A stretch of DNA of 64,000 nt from Mucilaginibacter terrigena (GTDB taxonomy: Bacteria; Bacteroidota; Bacteroidia; Sphingobacteriales; Sphingobacteriaceae), in the NCBI RefSeq assembly GCF_004168255.1, contig NZ_SEWG01000002.1, positions 620,001-684,000 of the forward strand, in the 5' to 3' direction. The position numbers and the translations under genes are program-made. This document shows, piece by piece, positions 8,776-18,839 of the stretch (the first letter of the stretch is position 1; each line of letters begins with the position of its first letter). The notes beneath the pieces are model-generated. The model was not told the DNA's origin and made no database searches. It worked only from the letters and a program-made list of their open reading frames with translations.

Positions 8776-10043
8776 TTGCCTACCACCTTGTTAAAAAGCA
8801 GGCATTGCTGCCTTGCCATGTTGTTAGCTGAATACCGTTCGATGGCATTAGCATTATAATTTTCTGCAATGGCAACTCCTTTGGCTACTTCATTTAAAAA
8901 GCCTGTTATCTCATCAACATTATTAAAGGTGTAAACATGCTTAGCACCGTATTCGCCAAGTGTGGCAAGTGCCGGGCTTTTAGCATTAAATACTGCCAAA
9001 AGTGGTTTTTTGCTTAGTAAATAAGGGTAAATTTTAGATGCTGTGTACGCAGGATCGTCCGATCCCGGTATGAATAGCGCATCAGCTTGTTGCAGGGTAA
9101 GTAAGGTGTGGTAATAACTTATTCGATCAGTAATTTCGACGACGTTACTTTCCATCCCATACTGCTTTGCCAGCGGTAGTATGGTTGGTATGCCTTGCCT
9201 TAAAGGCGCGTAACTTGTACCAATAAAGTAAAATTTTATTGTATTGAATAAATCTGGATCTGTACCCGCACATTTTTTAAATGCGGTAAACAAAGCGCCT
9301 ACCGCTTTATGCATGTCTGTACCTCCACGGCCAACATAAACTATATTTTTATAATCAGCATCAAGCAGGGGTGTGAAGTTTTGAGCATTATCTGCCGCGA
9401 TGGTTAGATCGGGTTGATAAGCGCCAAAAGTAATGGTAGCCTGCGGAATGTTCTGTATCTGCGGATACCGTTCCTTTAGCGTAGTTATATAGCTTTCTGA
9501 TACGCTGATAAGACCATCCACCTGTTTTATGGCTAATGGTTCAAGGTATTTATTTAACCGGTACGAAAACCAGTATTTTGGTGGTTGCTGTGCTTTAGGT
9601 TTATCCTGGTAATAATCAGAATGCCATGGGTCCTGCATATCTATTACATATGGGATTCCGAAACGCTTTTTCCAGTAACTACCAAGGATACAAACAGGGA
9701 ATTGCGTAGTAGAAAAATATATAAGATCGAACTTAGAATCAGCCAGTAACTTATTTACTGTTTTACGGTAATACCACAATGAGCGTAATGCCAGGTTGCC
9801 TAAGCCAAATTTAGCCGTTATTTTTTTACTTAATGCTTTAACCCGATGGATCCTGATGGTGCCGGGCACACTTTGGAGTAATAATTCATCAGTCACCATA
9901 TCGGTGTATGGTTCATCAACACAAACTACTTCTGCATCCCAGCCAAAATTTGCAAAATAGGGCAGGCTCATCCTTACCCTTTGCATATCTGCAGCATTTA
10001 CCGGTGGGAAGTAAAGTGAAATAATGAGTACTTTACGGTTCAT
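8772..10043 (-). CDS. Glycosyltransferase (GT4-like)
   Basis: 423 residues. The N-terminal motif VLIISLYFPPVNAADMQRVR is typical of GT4-like enzymes from capsule/O-antigen loci that also carry a FGWDAEVVCVD segment. The donor half has IVYVGRGG, FYFIGTSYAP and DALFIPGSDDPAYTASKIYPYLLSKKPLLAV, where the usual E-x7-E is poorly kept. It overlaps neighbours on both sides by ATGA junctions. Confidence 0.8.
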   Translation of the reverse strand: MNRKVLIISLYFPPVNAADMQRVRMSLPYFANFGWDAEVVCVDEPYTDMVTDELLLQSVPGTIRIHRVKALSKKITAKFGLGNLALRSLWYYRKTVNKLLADSKFDLIYFSTTQFPVCILGSYWKKRFGIPYVIDMQDPWHSDYYQDKPKAQQPPKYWFSYRLNKYLEPLAIKQVDGLISVSESYITTLKERYPQIQNIPQATITFGAYQPDLTIAADNAQNFTPLLDADYKNIVYVGRGGTDMHKAVGALFTAFKKCAGTDPDLFNTIKFYFIGTSYAPLRQGIPTILPLAKQYGMESNVVEITDRISYYHTLLTLQQADALFIPGSDDPAYTASKIYPYLLSKKPLLAVFNAKSPALATLGEYGAKHVYTFNNVDEITGFLNEVAKGVAIAENYNANAIERYSANNMARQQCLLFNKVVGK

Positions 10044-11257
10044 GATGTCTGCAATGTTTTTTGCACAGTTTGTAAGAACGATATACTTTCCTGTTCCCAG
10101 TTAAACCTTTCCAGCGCTAAGGAATATGAGGCTTGCTTTGTATTTACAAGGGCATCGTTATTTTGGGAATAATATTGCAGTGCAACAGCCAAAGATTCGA
10201 TACGATCATTTTGGTACACCAGCCCTATAGCAGGGTATTGGGTTAACAAGGCCTGCTGGGCGGTAGTATTGCTGGCTATTACAGCAAGCCCGGCCTGCAT
10301 ATAAGTAAATATTTTGTTGGTTAGGCAAATATCCCTGTTGTATGGCGTATTATTTTCGGCGGCTATGCCAATGTCAAACTGCGTGGCAAATTCTATAAGT
10401 TTATTGGGGCTAATTGGTTGATGGAAGTAAACAGGAAACCCACCGGTATCAAAGTTTTCTTTAAAGGCATCATCAACCATTCCTAATAAATGAAGTTCGA
10501 ACGGATTGTTTCCTAAAAGTTTTAAAGCGTTAATAATATTACTTAAGCCCCGCCCGCCGCCTATAGTTTGAGAGAACCAAAAGAGTTTTATTGCCCCATT
10601 TTTGTTTTGATGCATATGGTTAACCGCATTGCTTTTTGGAAATACGTTTAATATCGTAACAGGATCTGTATCTGGGTAAAGCTTGCGGTACTCACCGGCA
10701 ATTATTGGGCTGCTTGCCGTTAAATAATCGGTTAGTGGAAGGTATTTATCATCAATATATTTAGAGATAATGTACTCAAATGAAGTATTATCATTGCTAA
10801 CCTCGTGCCGGTGAAGATCTTCGATGTCGAAACCGCATTTAACCTGGTGTTTTTTTGCCGCTTTTACAGCTACGGGCAGGGCAGCCTGTATATGGCCGAT
10901 ATACAGATCAGCTTTTACAGAAAGTGCTTTTTTAAGTAATTCCGGATAAGTGCGCCCAAGTGCAATTTCTGCAATGCCAAATTTTAAGGTGATGTTTTTA
11001 GCAATAAAACGCGCTGCTTTTACCCTTAACCGGGTAAAAAAATAGGTTAATTTGTCTTGGAACGGCGAACCGCCCGCTAATATCGGCGTCCAGTTAACTT
11101 CCTTAAACAATTGTTTGTCTGTTTCCCAGGCCCATTGTGTCCAAAATGTATATATCACATAAACCTTATACCCCGCATCTTGTAAAGCATTGGCTTCTTT
11201 TACTAACCTGGGGTTGGTTGAGGGCTGACCTACCGAAATAAGGACAATTTTTTTCAA
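10040..11257 (-). CDS. Glycosyltransferase (GT4-like)
   Basis: About 405 residues if translation begins at the TTG at 11255-11257, giving KKIVLISVGQPSTNPRLVKEA, a usual start for this group; a second TTG at 11272 would add five residues. Both candidates are TTG. The C-terminal donor region has KLFWFSQTIGGGRGL, FELHLLG and DICLTNKIFTYMQAGLAVIAS. The 11257 start lies two bases after the TAG of the upstream methyltransferase. It is confident as a GT-B enzyme, with unknown sugar. Confidence 0.8.
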   Translation of the reverse strand: MKKIVLISVGQPSTNPRLVKEANALQDAGYKVYVIYTFWTQWAWETDKQLFKEVNWTPILAGGSPFQDKLTYFFTRLRVKAARFIAKNITLKFGIAEIALGRTYPELLKKALSVKADLYIGHIQAALPVAVKAAKKHQVKCGFDIEDLHRHEVSNDNTSFEYIISKYIDDKYLPLTDYLTASSPIIAGEYRKLYPDTDPVTILNVFPKSNAVNHMHQNKNGAIKLFWFSQTIGGGRGLSNIINALKLLGNNPFELHLLGMVDDAFKENFDTGGFPVYFHQPISPNKLIEFATQFDIGIAAENNTPYNRDICLTNKIFTYMQAGLAVIASNTTAQQALLTQYPAIGLVYQNDRIESLAVALQYYSQNNDALVNTKQASYSLALERFNWEQESISFLQTVQKTLQTS

Positions 11258-11259
11258 AG

Positions 11260-11979
11260 CTACTTTACGCAATCCACGTATAAGGAATGGTTGCTGTGAT
11301 TAAACTGGTCTTCAATCAATTGCTCGTCTAACGATTGCCTGTATTGCTGCCTGGTGATATTTTTAAACCCGTGCTTTGTTAGCAGGAAATGCATTGCCTC
11401 CCAATCGTAGGCATATTTGTGTTCGCCATCCTGCCTGAAAATGTGGTTTAGTATAGCAATTTTTGTATCAAACCCATTTGGAAGGTTATTAATATCATAA
11501 CCCAGTGCTTTCCATGATACTTCATCGTTAAGATAGTAGGCGTTAATAAATTTTTCGACATCGGGTACGGCTATTCTTAAAACTGCCCCGGGTTTCATCA
11601 CTCTTTTACATTCCTCTAAAAAAAATGGCGCTTCAAATGACTTATCTATGTGCTCAAAAAAATGTTCTACCCGTATCCTTTCAACTGTATTATCTTTAAA
11701 CGGCAGGTGCTTACGGGTATCGTAGGTAAAAGAAACATTTTTCAGGGCCATCAGGTCTACATTTACCCATCCATCGTGCCCAAAGGGGCCGCAGCCAACA
11801 TTTAAGCTGATGTTAGCGGCGTTGGTGATCTTTTTTACTGCCGCCTTTTTAAAGGGGTTGAGACGATAATTAAGCCTGTTCCTGAAAGCGCGCAATTCGC
11901 CCCTTAAAATTGAAATTATCTCTGGAGATACGGGGGCACTTTTAATAATAAGCGCCCCGATCTTTTGTTTAAAAGTCAT
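11260..11979 (-). CDS. SAM-dependent methyltransferase (COG4627-like)
   Basis: 239 residues with LNVGCGPFGHDGWVNVDL, the EHFFEHIDK motif and VLRIAVPDVEKFI, as in predicted methyltransferases of surface-glycan loci. It is clearly paralogous to the product of 21141-21848 (shared GCG..G...GWVN.D, EHFFEH, LRI.VPD.EK, FRQ.G.HKYA.D). The N-terminal 60 residues carry a basic stretch. It lies 5 bp after the GT4 gene at 11985. Confidence 0.84.
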   Translation of the reverse strand: MTFKQKIGALIIKSAPVSPEIISILRGELRAFRNRLNYRLNPFKKAAVKKITNAANISLNVGCGPFGHDGWVNVDLMALKNVSFTYDTRKHLPFKDNTVERIRVEHFFEHIDKSFEAPFFLEECKRVMKPGAVLRIAVPDVEKFINAYYLNDEVSWKALGYDINNLPNGFDTKIAILNHIFRQDGEHKYAYDWEAMHFLLTKHGFKNITRQQYRQSLDEQLIEDQFNHSNHSLYVDCVK

Positions 11980-11984
11980 AAATA

Positions 11985-13007
11985 TTATGTTGTTTTTAGT
12001 GATAGATATTGGCTTGCTACGATACTAACATCAAACCTTTGTATCACGGCCTGCCTGCAGGCAAATCGGTCAATTAGCTGTATACTATCTATTTTGCTGA
12101 TCATTTCATCAACGTTGTTGACCCGGAAGCCATTAACCCCATCCTCAACAACCTCCGGCACCGATCCCCGGTTAAATGCGATCACAGGGGTGCCGCAAGC
12201 CATGGCCTCTATCATCACAATACCAAAGGGCTCATCCCACTCAATTGGGAACAGCAATGCCTTTGCTTGCCCTAAATAATTGTTTTTTTCCTCGTCATTT
12301 AATGCTCCCAAATAAACTATTCTATCGTCGTCAATACATGGTTCGATCTCGGTTTTAAAATACAGATAGTTATCTTCGGTATGTGAAATGTTGCCGGCTA
12401 TCAGTAGCTTATTGCCGGTTGCTTTTGCTACTGTTATGGCGTTATGTACTCCTTTAATTTTATCCAGTCGGCCCAAAAACATCAACGGTGCATCAGGAGC
12501 AACACCTTCGTTTAACCGGTACTGGTCAAAATCTATTGCATTGTAAATGGTGTGCCATTGGCCTGCTACATTACCTGTTGCAACACAGTTGTTACTGCAT
12601 GCCGTAAAAACCAGGTTTTTATTGGGTAAAGCATTAATAATGCGGATGCCACGCCTGCTAACCGGCCTGCCGTAGGTCATCAATTTTTTGACGGATTTAT
12701 TAAGAATAGGAAAGTAATATATAAGCCGGCCAAAATTGTGCACAAGATCAAATTTTTGATGGTTTTTGATAAGGTATTTCCAAACAAATAAAACCTCTTT
12801 GTATTGCTGCATTTTTGACCTGTTAAGATCGTTTGCGCCAAAAGTTATAACCTTGCCGCTGCAATGCGAATCGGGCCCGGCAAGCAGGGTTACCTCATGG
12901 CCCAATCTGGTATATTCTTCCGCAAAAAGGTATACCAGACGTTCGTGCCCTCCATATAATTTTGGTGGAACCGGGATACCGGGATCCATAATGAGGAGAA
13001 TCTTCAT
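11985..13007 (-). CDS. GT4 family glycosyltransferase
   Basis: 340 residues, GT-B fold. N-terminal KILLIMDPGIPVPPKLYGGHERLVYLFAE matches the glycine-rich start of GT4 enzymes of the GtfA/mannosyltransferase type. The donor half has LMFLGRLDKIKGVHNAI, LLIAGN and EWDEPFGIVMIEAMACGTPVIAFNRGSVPEVVEDG, a textbook E-x7-E block. The start ATG overlaps the upstream stop as ATGA. Confidence 0.9.
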   Translation of the reverse strand: MKILLIMDPGIPVPPKLYGGHERLVYLFAEEYTRLGHEVTLLAGPDSHCSGKVITFGANDLNRSKMQQYKEVLFVWKYLIKNHQKFDLVHNFGRLIYYFPILNKSVKKLMTYGRPVSRRGIRIINALPNKNLVFTACSNNCVATGNVAGQWHTIYNAIDFDQYRLNEGVAPDAPLMFLGRLDKIKGVHNAITVAKATGNKLLIAGNISHTEDNYLYFKTEIEPCIDDDRIVYLGALNDEEKNNYLGQAKALLFPIEWDEPFGIVMIEAMACGTPVIAFNRGSVPEVVEDGVNGFRVNNVDEMISKIDSIQLIDRFACRQAVIQRFDVSIVASQYLSLKTT

Positions 13008-13987
13008 GGATAAACGCTATTTATGATATCCAGCATTATTTGCGCGCTTTTTTTAAGCGTAAGATTTTCCAAAATATACTCACGAGGGTTAAAGCCATTG
13101 CTAATTAGCTTGTGCCAAAATTGATCGATTTTTGCTTCAAAATCTTCCGGATTTTTAAATTCCATCCCACATCGCTCATCAAAAAATGGAATGGAGGAGG
13201 CAGGCACAACCTCTGTTTCGCCCCACGCAATACGATTGGGATCTAACCATTGGCCCTGGTTCCAGGCAAATACAGGTACATTCATAGCCATTGCTTCGCA
13301 GCAGGCAAAGCCCTGGCTCTCGTGCTCGCAAAGGAATATCATACCCTTACTTTGTTGCAGAATTTCGAAGTATTCTGCCTCTTTATAATCGCCATAGGTT
13401 ATCTCTGCATATGATAACCCAAGAGTGTTTAGTTTTGCTAATATGGGTGCTTTTAGTTGCTTGCGGGTATCATTCTTATCCCACATGATCTTATCATAAA
13501 CCAGTATATCATGCTTTTTTATAGCTTTTGCCTTAGGTGCCCACTTATCAGTATCGATACCGGCTGGCCATATTGCGCAGTTACCCTCACCGTAATATGG
13601 GAGGTAAATATTATTTGTCCATACAGAATGCTGCAGATATTTAGCTATAGGATAATCGGTAAAAAAATTTGGCCATCCTGAAGGGTGAGACATTAATCCA
13701 ATACCCGCAATAACTGGATTGGGCTGATGATAACCCTGCAATGCATGCATGCCATTGCCCAAAACCACAACCGGCTCATCCGGCTGTATTTTTTTGAATG
13801 GCAGGTTTATATCGTAATTAACCCTAAGTTCATCAAACCCTTTGCAAAGGTTTATAAATACTTTTTCGATACCAGAGACCCGGCTTCCTTTGATCAATTT
13901 GCGTAAAGCGGGTATTATGTACCTGTCGCCCGGTAAAAAGCGGTCGGTAACGGTTTGGGAACGGAAATAGAGATGTATCCTGTTCAT
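13004..13987 (-). CDS. Glycosyltransferase-like protein (GT-B)
   Basis: 327 residues. No strong family signature at the N-terminus, but the C-terminal half contains GMIFLCEHESQGFACCEAMAMNVPVFAWNQGQ, a GT4-like donor-site block, and INLPFKKIQPDEPVVVLGNG is consistent with the first Rossmann domain. A 112-bp gap separates it from the upstream gene at 14100, one of the larger gaps within the operon, and I see no clear promoter in it. Confidence 0.68.
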   Translation of the reverse strand: MNRIHLYFRSQTVTDRFLPGDRYIIPALRKLIKGSRVSGIEKVFINLCKGFDELRVNYDINLPFKKIQPDEPVVVLGNGMHALQGYHQPNPVIAGIGLMSHPSGWPNFFTDYPIAKYLQHSVWTNNIYLPYYGEGNCAIWPAGIDTDKWAPKAKAIKKHDILVYDKIMWDKNDTRKQLKAPILAKLNTLGLSYAEITYGDYKEAEYFEILQQSKGMIFLCEHESQGFACCEAMAMNVPVFAWNQGQWLDPNRIAWGETEVVPASSIPFFDERCGMEFKNPEDFEAKIDQFWHKLISNGFNPREYILENLTLKKSAQIMLDIINSVYP

Positions 13988-14099
13988 TTATCGGATCAAT
14001 AATTTCCTGATGACTGGTTGCACTATGGTTTTAAAAGTATCGGCAATGAAAAAGTAAATCTTATCTAATGCGGGTATTTAACAAACTGATTTAAAAAGC

Positions 14100-15248
14100 T
14101 TATAAATTTAGCGTCCACAATATTTCTTTTAAAGAAGCGGGTATGCTATGGTTTTTTAAAGCCCGTTTTTGCCCGTTTACTTTTAATGTTTTGCGTTTAA
14201 CGGCATCATTTTTAAGTAGCTCTGTTTTCTGCAGAAAATCTTCGGGGGTTGTGTAGGTTTCTATCTCGTTGTTAATATCGTACAGTTGTTCTATGCCATC
14301 TGTCCATTCGGTTAAATAACATGCGCCAAGCATTGGGGCTTCAATATCGCGCAGTCTTGAGTAGGTATCTGGCTTAGCCAAAGGAAATAAGTAAGACGGA
14401 TACCTGTTAACACCAATGGTAACCAGGCTGCCTGCGGTAAGCCGGTTGTATTCTTCTGCGGAAGGTGCACCATGTGTTTTTAACTGTAAAGTACGGCTTA
14501 TCTGCCCGGTATAATTCCGCTGTTTCAACTTTTCGGTATATCCGTTAATGCCGTATTTGTTTAATAGCTTAAATTGAAACAACAGTTTTTTGTGAAGCCC
14601 ATAGGGTAGTAACTCTTGTTGAGTATGAGCAGCCGCTATCCACCCGCCGCCATAAATAGCTAAATCAATATTTGGATCTTGCTTAACTATGTTTTCAAAC
14701 ATTAAATGGCGCTGAATATCCTTTGAACCAATAAATGTTATTTGCGAATTTATCTCGGGCTGCAAAATGCGATATTGGGGCGCCACCCACATTGGCATGG
14801 GCAGGTTAATGTAAGGGTAACCTGCTTTTTGATATTGTTGAATAGCCTTGTACTCGGGAACCCAATTCAAATCAAAAGCTGCAAATTCTTTTGGAAGCTT
14901 GATAAAATCGCGAATGTGATCGCAAAAAAAATTAACACAAGGGATGTTGGTTTTCCTGATCTGATCAATTGCCGAAGTATCTATCTGATCAGGGTACAAG
15001 TAGCTTAAAAAAAGATCGGCGGGGTTAGCCTTTAAATAATCAACTGTTTTTTGCCATGCATCCTGTTTCCAGTTTATTTGCGCCTGTTTGGTTTTAGGCA
15101 CCCTACCCAAGGCCCAATCTACATCCGGGCATTCCATCCATTCGTAGCCAGCTTCTTCTATGCCGTTTTTAATGTAATATTCCCAAAAGCTGTATGCCGG
15201 TATAGGGTGTTTAGTTTTTGATTGGAAAAAAGACAGAAAGATCTTCAC
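14100..15248 (-). CDS. CgeB-like glycosyltransferase family protein
   Basis: 382 residues. The middle (TFIGSKDIQRHLMFENI, YGGGWIAA) and the C-terminal region (LAKPDTYSRLRDIEAPMLGACYLTEWTDGIEQLYD, then a TTPEDFLQKTELL segment) resemble the CgeB/Glyco_trans_1_2 proteins found in surface-glycan loci. Start is GTG, directly abutting the TAA of the preceding FkbM gene (TAAGTG). Role is inferred as transferase; no catalytic residue can be assigned with certainty. Confidence 0.66.
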   Translation of the reverse strand: MKIFLSFFQSKTKHPIPAYSFWEYYIKNGIEEAGYEWMECPDVDWALGRVPKTKQAQINWKQDAWQKTVDYLKANPADLFLSYLYPDQIDTSAIDQIRKTNIPCVNFFCDHIRDFIKLPKEFAAFDLNWVPEYKAIQQYQKAGYPYINLPMPMWVAPQYRILQPEINSQITFIGSKDIQRHLMFENIVKQDPNIDLAIYGGGWIAAAHTQQELLPYGLHKKLLFQFKLLNKYGINGYTEKLKQRNYTGQISRTLQLKTHGAPSAEEYNRLTAGSLVTIGVNRYPSYLFPLAKPDTYSRLRDIEAPMLGACYLTEWTDGIEQLYDINNEIETYTTPEDFLQKTELLKNDAVKRKTLKVNGQKRALKNHSIPASLKEILWTLNL

Positions 15249-16010
15249 TTAAATACGTTTAAACAAAACATCAATTTGCCAAAGTTCCTGGCCCACAGGG
15301 GTTGACTGGCCAAATGCGTGGATGTTAAAGTTATAAGTTGCCAGGTAGTTAGCAATTTCCAGGAAAAGGGGCTGGCCAACATAATACTGTTTAAAGGACA
15401 CTTCAATTATTAGATAGCTAACATCATTAAGGTATTTACCTGTTCCTTTTAATGCTTCTAACTCAAAACCTTGAATGTCCATCTTTATAATATCGGGTAC
15501 AGGTAACACATTTCCATCTATTAAAAAATCGGTGCGCTTAACCTGTACTTCTTCTTCACTTTCCTTTTTTATACCAAACAACTCAAACTCAAGCGGCGTT
15601 GCGTCTAATATGCTTGATGAATCAGAAAAGCTTGATACATTGATAGTAGTGCTTGTGTTTTCGTTTCCTAAGCAATATTGATGGATAGTGACATTTTGTA
15701 ATTCTTTAGTCAGGTCGTTGAACTTTTGAACATGCTTATTTAACGGCTCAAATGCGTATATCGCGGCATCCGGAAAAAACGACTTCGCTAAAATTGTCCA
15801 GGTACCAATGTTAGCTCCAACATCAAAAATAGTTTGGATTTTATTATTTTCATTCTTAATTATCTCAAACAATTCAAGACTATCCAGGTAGCCTAATTTA
15901 AGTTTTGCAGCGGGCGTGCCATTTAATTTATTTTTCCGTTTTCTTCTGTTAATCGCGATAGCCAAACGATCTATGATAATGAATGGATCATAAAATAATG
16001 ATAAGCGCAT
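15249..16010 (-). CDS. FkbM family SAM-dependent methyltransferase
   Basis: 253 residues with IFDVGANIGTWTILA, YAFEPLNKHVQKF and IIKMDIQGFELEALKG, the FkbM signature set. It lacks the long N-terminal extension of the FkbM at 6783-7631. It likely O-methylates a sugar of this glycan. A 110-bp gap with no convincing promoter separates it from the upstream gene at 16121. Confidence 0.88.
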   Translation of the reverse strand: MRLSLFYDPFIIIDRLAIAINRRKRKNKLNGTPAAKLKLGYLDSLELFEIIKNENNKIQTIFDVGANIGTWTILAKSFFPDAAIYAFEPLNKHVQKFNDLTKELQNVTIHQYCLGNENTSTTINVSSFSDSSSILDATPLEFELFGIKKESEEEVQVKRTDFLIDGNVLPVPDIIKMDIQGFELEALKGTGKYLNDVSYLIIEVSFKQYYVGQPLFLEIANYLATYNFNIHAFGQSTPVGQELWQIDVLFKRI

Positions 16011-16120
16011 ATAATTGATTTTTATAATTAAGCTTTTGCTTTTTAATTGATACTTACTTTAATCATGATTCACGGAATTATATACAGCACCTGTATCGGA
16101 TTAAAAAAGCAAATAAATCA

Positions 16121-16822
16121 TTATTCAGTTAACTTTTCTACATTGTCTGCCCCGGCAACTAACCCCTCTATCCCAATTTTATTTATAAATGTAACCTCAT
16201 AATCGCCTTTTCTTAAAATATGCCCGGCTGCAAACTCAATTGAGATACTAAAGTGAGGGGTGTTTTTATCTTTTTTGCTAAATAGTACCCTAATCAGGCT
16301 CCCTAACCCAACTATCCTTTCCGAGTAAGCAAAATGCTCGTAAAGGCAGTCCGTTAAAAACCGGTGCAGCGTATCGGCATCTTTTACCCAATACCCCCTG
16401 GTAGATATGCTGCTGTTATTGCGGGCATGATGATATTTTTTTACGGCAAGGTCTTCAAAATCAGGTTTCTTAAAATCTCCTGTAGGGTAATAGCGGCCGC
16501 TTATTTTAAAAACAGGTTGGTTAGCCGGCAGGTATTCAACTAAATATAACAACAGCAATAATTCGTTTATGCCTTTGTTTTCAAACTGGTATTGCAGCAA
16601 ATGATGTACCTCAACCTCCGGGAATCCGGTTAAAAGATCCTGGATCTGTGTCTTGTCCAAAAGGGGTGAATTATCAATAAGGAAGATCTTTGTAAAACCA
16701 CACTCGCGCAGGCGTTGCAAAGTAAACCTGGTTTGTTCTACCCGTTGCTCATAAGTATAAAAACTTTTTGATTGTTGTGGCCCGGTTAAAGGTTTTATGG
16801 TTGATGAAACGATGGCTATCAT
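16121..16822 (-). CDS. Uncharacterised protein of glycan locus
   Basis: 233 residues with no family I recognise. It starts with a short Rossmann-like strand (IAIVSSTIKPL) and later has KIFLIDNSPLL, VFKISGRYYPTGDF and RGYWVKDADTLHRFL; the KISGRY phrase occurs in some bacterial proteins with a GT-A-like nucleotide-diphospho-sugar fold. A transferase role is therefore possible but unproven. It sits 13 bp after a GT2 gene within the operon. Confidence 0.6.
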   Translation of the reverse strand: MIAIVSSTIKPLTGPQQSKSFYTYEQRVEQTRFTLQRLRECGFTKIFLIDNSPLLDKTQIQDLLTGFPEVEVHHLLQYQFENKGINELLLLLYLVEYLPANQPVFKISGRYYPTGDFKKPDFEDLAVKKYHHARNNSSISTRGYWVKDADTLHRFLTDCLYEHFAYSERIVGLGSLIRVLFSKKDKNTPHFSISIEFAAGHILRKGDYEVTFINKIGIEGLVAGADNVEKLTE

Positions 16823-16835
16823 TATAAGTGAATTG

Positions 16836-17822
16836 TTATCTTAAAATTTTAACGTAGTAGAATTGCAGTCTTTTAGAAACCCTCCACCCAAATACACCCG
16901 ATATGAAATTAATAACCCTGCCACCCAAAACCGGTTTAAACTTATAAACCGGGTAATGTTTCAACTCCTTTATAACCTGCTTATATAATGCAGGCTGCTC
17001 TATATAAAATAACACGGCAAGATGCATTAGCTGCCTGTATATCGCTTTTTGTATGGCCGGGGTATTTGTACGGGATTGTAAATAATCTCTTTTCAACAAA
17101 ACTGCTTTGAGGGCACTTTTAAATAGCTTTTCTTTATTGCGCCTGTATGCAAATACCTTATCGGCATCAGTATATTTTCGGTAATAGCAAAATCCGGGTG
17201 TTTTTACTATGCCTTTTGAATTTAATATTACCCTGCAAAAGTATTCGCCGTCGTCATCTATGGTTAATTCCTCATTCCAGGGGCCTGCGCTATCTATAAT
17301 TTCTTTTGAAATCAGCCAGGCATGTATGGCTATCATGGAACCCGTTTCGCGATAACCACCTAACAGGTCGGTAATAAAATGAACCGGGTCGTCATCATTG
17401 TTTAAAAAGGATTCTTCGTAAGGTGATGGTATGTTGGCTTCAGTTAAATCGTTATCATTAAAATGTACAATACTGCAAACCGCGATCCGGCCCTCGTTAT
17501 TCGCTAAAGCCGCAAGCTGCACGGCTATTTTATCGGGACTAAGCAGGTCATCACCATCAAGAAATTGTATGTAATCTCCTTTTGCTTCCTGTAAGCCTTT
17601 ATTACGTGCTGCGCCGGCACCTTTATTGGGCTGACTGAATACCTTTACATTTTCACATTCAAAACCTTTTGCAATAGCTAACGAATTATCTGTTGAGCCA
17701 TCATCTATCACAATAATTTCCGTGTAGCCCCAGGTTTGGTTTAATGCCGACTGTATAGCATCTGCAAGGTATTTTGCCGAGTTGTATGCCGGTATTATAA
17801 TAGAAACTAAAGGTTGTTGCAT
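16836..17822 (-). CDS. GT2 family glycosyltransferase
   Basis: 328 residues. The GT-A domain is plain: VSIIIPAYNSAKYLADAI, VIDDGSTDNS, GAGAARNKGL and the metal-binding QFLDGDDLLSP. A later DDDGEYFCRVIL supplies the usual ED-like acceptor motif. The start abuts the TAA of the upstream gene (TAAATG). Sugar specificity cannot be told. Confidence 0.92.
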   Translation of the reverse strand: MQQPLVSIIIPAYNSAKYLADAIQSALNQTWGYTEIIVIDDGSTDNSLAIAKGFECENVKVFSQPNKGAGAARNKGLQEAKGDYIQFLDGDDLLSPDKIAVQLAALANNEGRIAVCSIVHFNDNDLTEANIPSPYEESFLNNDDDPVHFITDLLGGYRETGSMIAIHAWLISKEIIDSAGPWNEELTIDDDGEYFCRVILNSKGIVKTPGFCYYRKYTDADKVFAYRRNKEKLFKSALKAVLLKRDYLQSRTNTPAIQKAIYRQLMHLAVLFYIEQPALYKQVIKELKHYPVYKFKPVLGGRVINFISGVFGWRVSKRLQFYYVKILR

Positions 17823-18839
17823 TTAATGCTTAGGTCTGCTATTAAATATTTTCATCCAGTGATTTTTAAGAGAAGCATTGGCAGGGGGGTGGTTATTTAT
17901 AAACCATGGCTGCTGTAAGGTGGCAATGTATTTATCATCATCTTTATCCAACTCAATTATGCGGTCGATCAATGGGCTGAAGTCCAGTTTTTGAAACTGA
18001 TAATGCATTTTTAATCCCCGGCCTATTGTTTTTAACTTACGCCTGATGCGGTGTTGCGGGCCCTTGTGGTAGGATGGGAGTATATCTTTAAAATTGGGCT
18101 GGCTTTTTTGCTGTAACCAGTTTACAAAGGCAGAATTGTTGGTTTTTACGTAATCTGCCGTGTTGATAAAGCTGGCGGTATCAAATATATCGCCAATATT
18201 GGGGTCGCCGCAGTAAACAGGTAAGCTATTTGCCTGCATGGCATCATACAGTTTTTCTGTTTGATAGCCGGGGTAAACGTAGTTCTCAAAAGCGATAGTG
18301 AATTTATAGCTGCTTAAAAATTGCCGTTTACGCTGCCATATGTCGCCACTATACAAGCTATCGATGCTTGCCATATTGTTCATGGACCTGCCGGGCGCAT
18401 CTATCTTTTTGTATTTAGATAACTGCCTGAAAAATTCTTCGCGGTAGGGGACTTTATGGGAGTATAAAAAATTGCAAAAATTCTTTTTTCGCTTTAGTAT
18501 ACCATCAGCATCAATGTTTACCGGTTTTACCAATACCTGCGGGTTTAAGCCATGCCACTGGATCCTTTTGTAGCGCGGGTTGTTTACTATCTCTTCGCGC
18601 GGCACACCAAAAGCCCATTCGCAAGCCTGCATATCGGGCTGTATGTTTTCGCAGTAATATCCAATTCTTGTATAATTGCCCAACGGCGGGATATCATTAC
18701 CGTAAGGCCCAAATAATATAAAATCAGGTTTATCGCTCTCTTCAAATATAAAATCATCATTAAGCTCAGTAAGAATATCATTCAAAGCAATTTGCTTGTC
18801 TATCCCGTTCTGAAATTTTATACTGATGGTTTTAGGCAT
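17823..18839 (-). CDS. GT10 family (alpha-1,3/1,4-fucosyltransferase-like)
   Basis: 338 residues. The donor-binding block FTIAFENYVYPGYQTEKL (about residues 180-197) followed by NSLPVYCGDP is the hallmark of GT10 fucosyltransferases, which use GDP-fucose. An upstream YCENIQPD and KKNFCNFLYSHKVPYREEFF also fit that family. No GDP-fucose synthesis genes (gmd, fcl) are in the window, so the donor would be made elsewhere. It abuts both neighbours without gaps. Confidence 0.85.
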   Translation of the reverse strand: MPKTISIKFQNGIDKQIALNDILTELNDDFIFEESDKPDFILFGPYGNDIPPLGNYTRIGYYCENIQPDMQACEWAFGVPREEIVNNPRYKRIQWHGLNPQVLVKPVNIDADGILKRKKNFCNFLYSHKVPYREEFFRQLSKYKKIDAPGRSMNNMASIDSLYSGDIWQRKRQFLSSYKFTIAFENYVYPGYQTEKLYDAMQANSLPVYCGDPNIGDIFDTASFINTADYVKTNNSAFVNWLQQKSQPNFKDILPSYHKGPQHRIRRKLKTIGRGLKMHYQFQKLDFSPLIDRIIELDKDDDKYIATLQQPWFINNHPPANASLKNHWMKIFNSRPKH

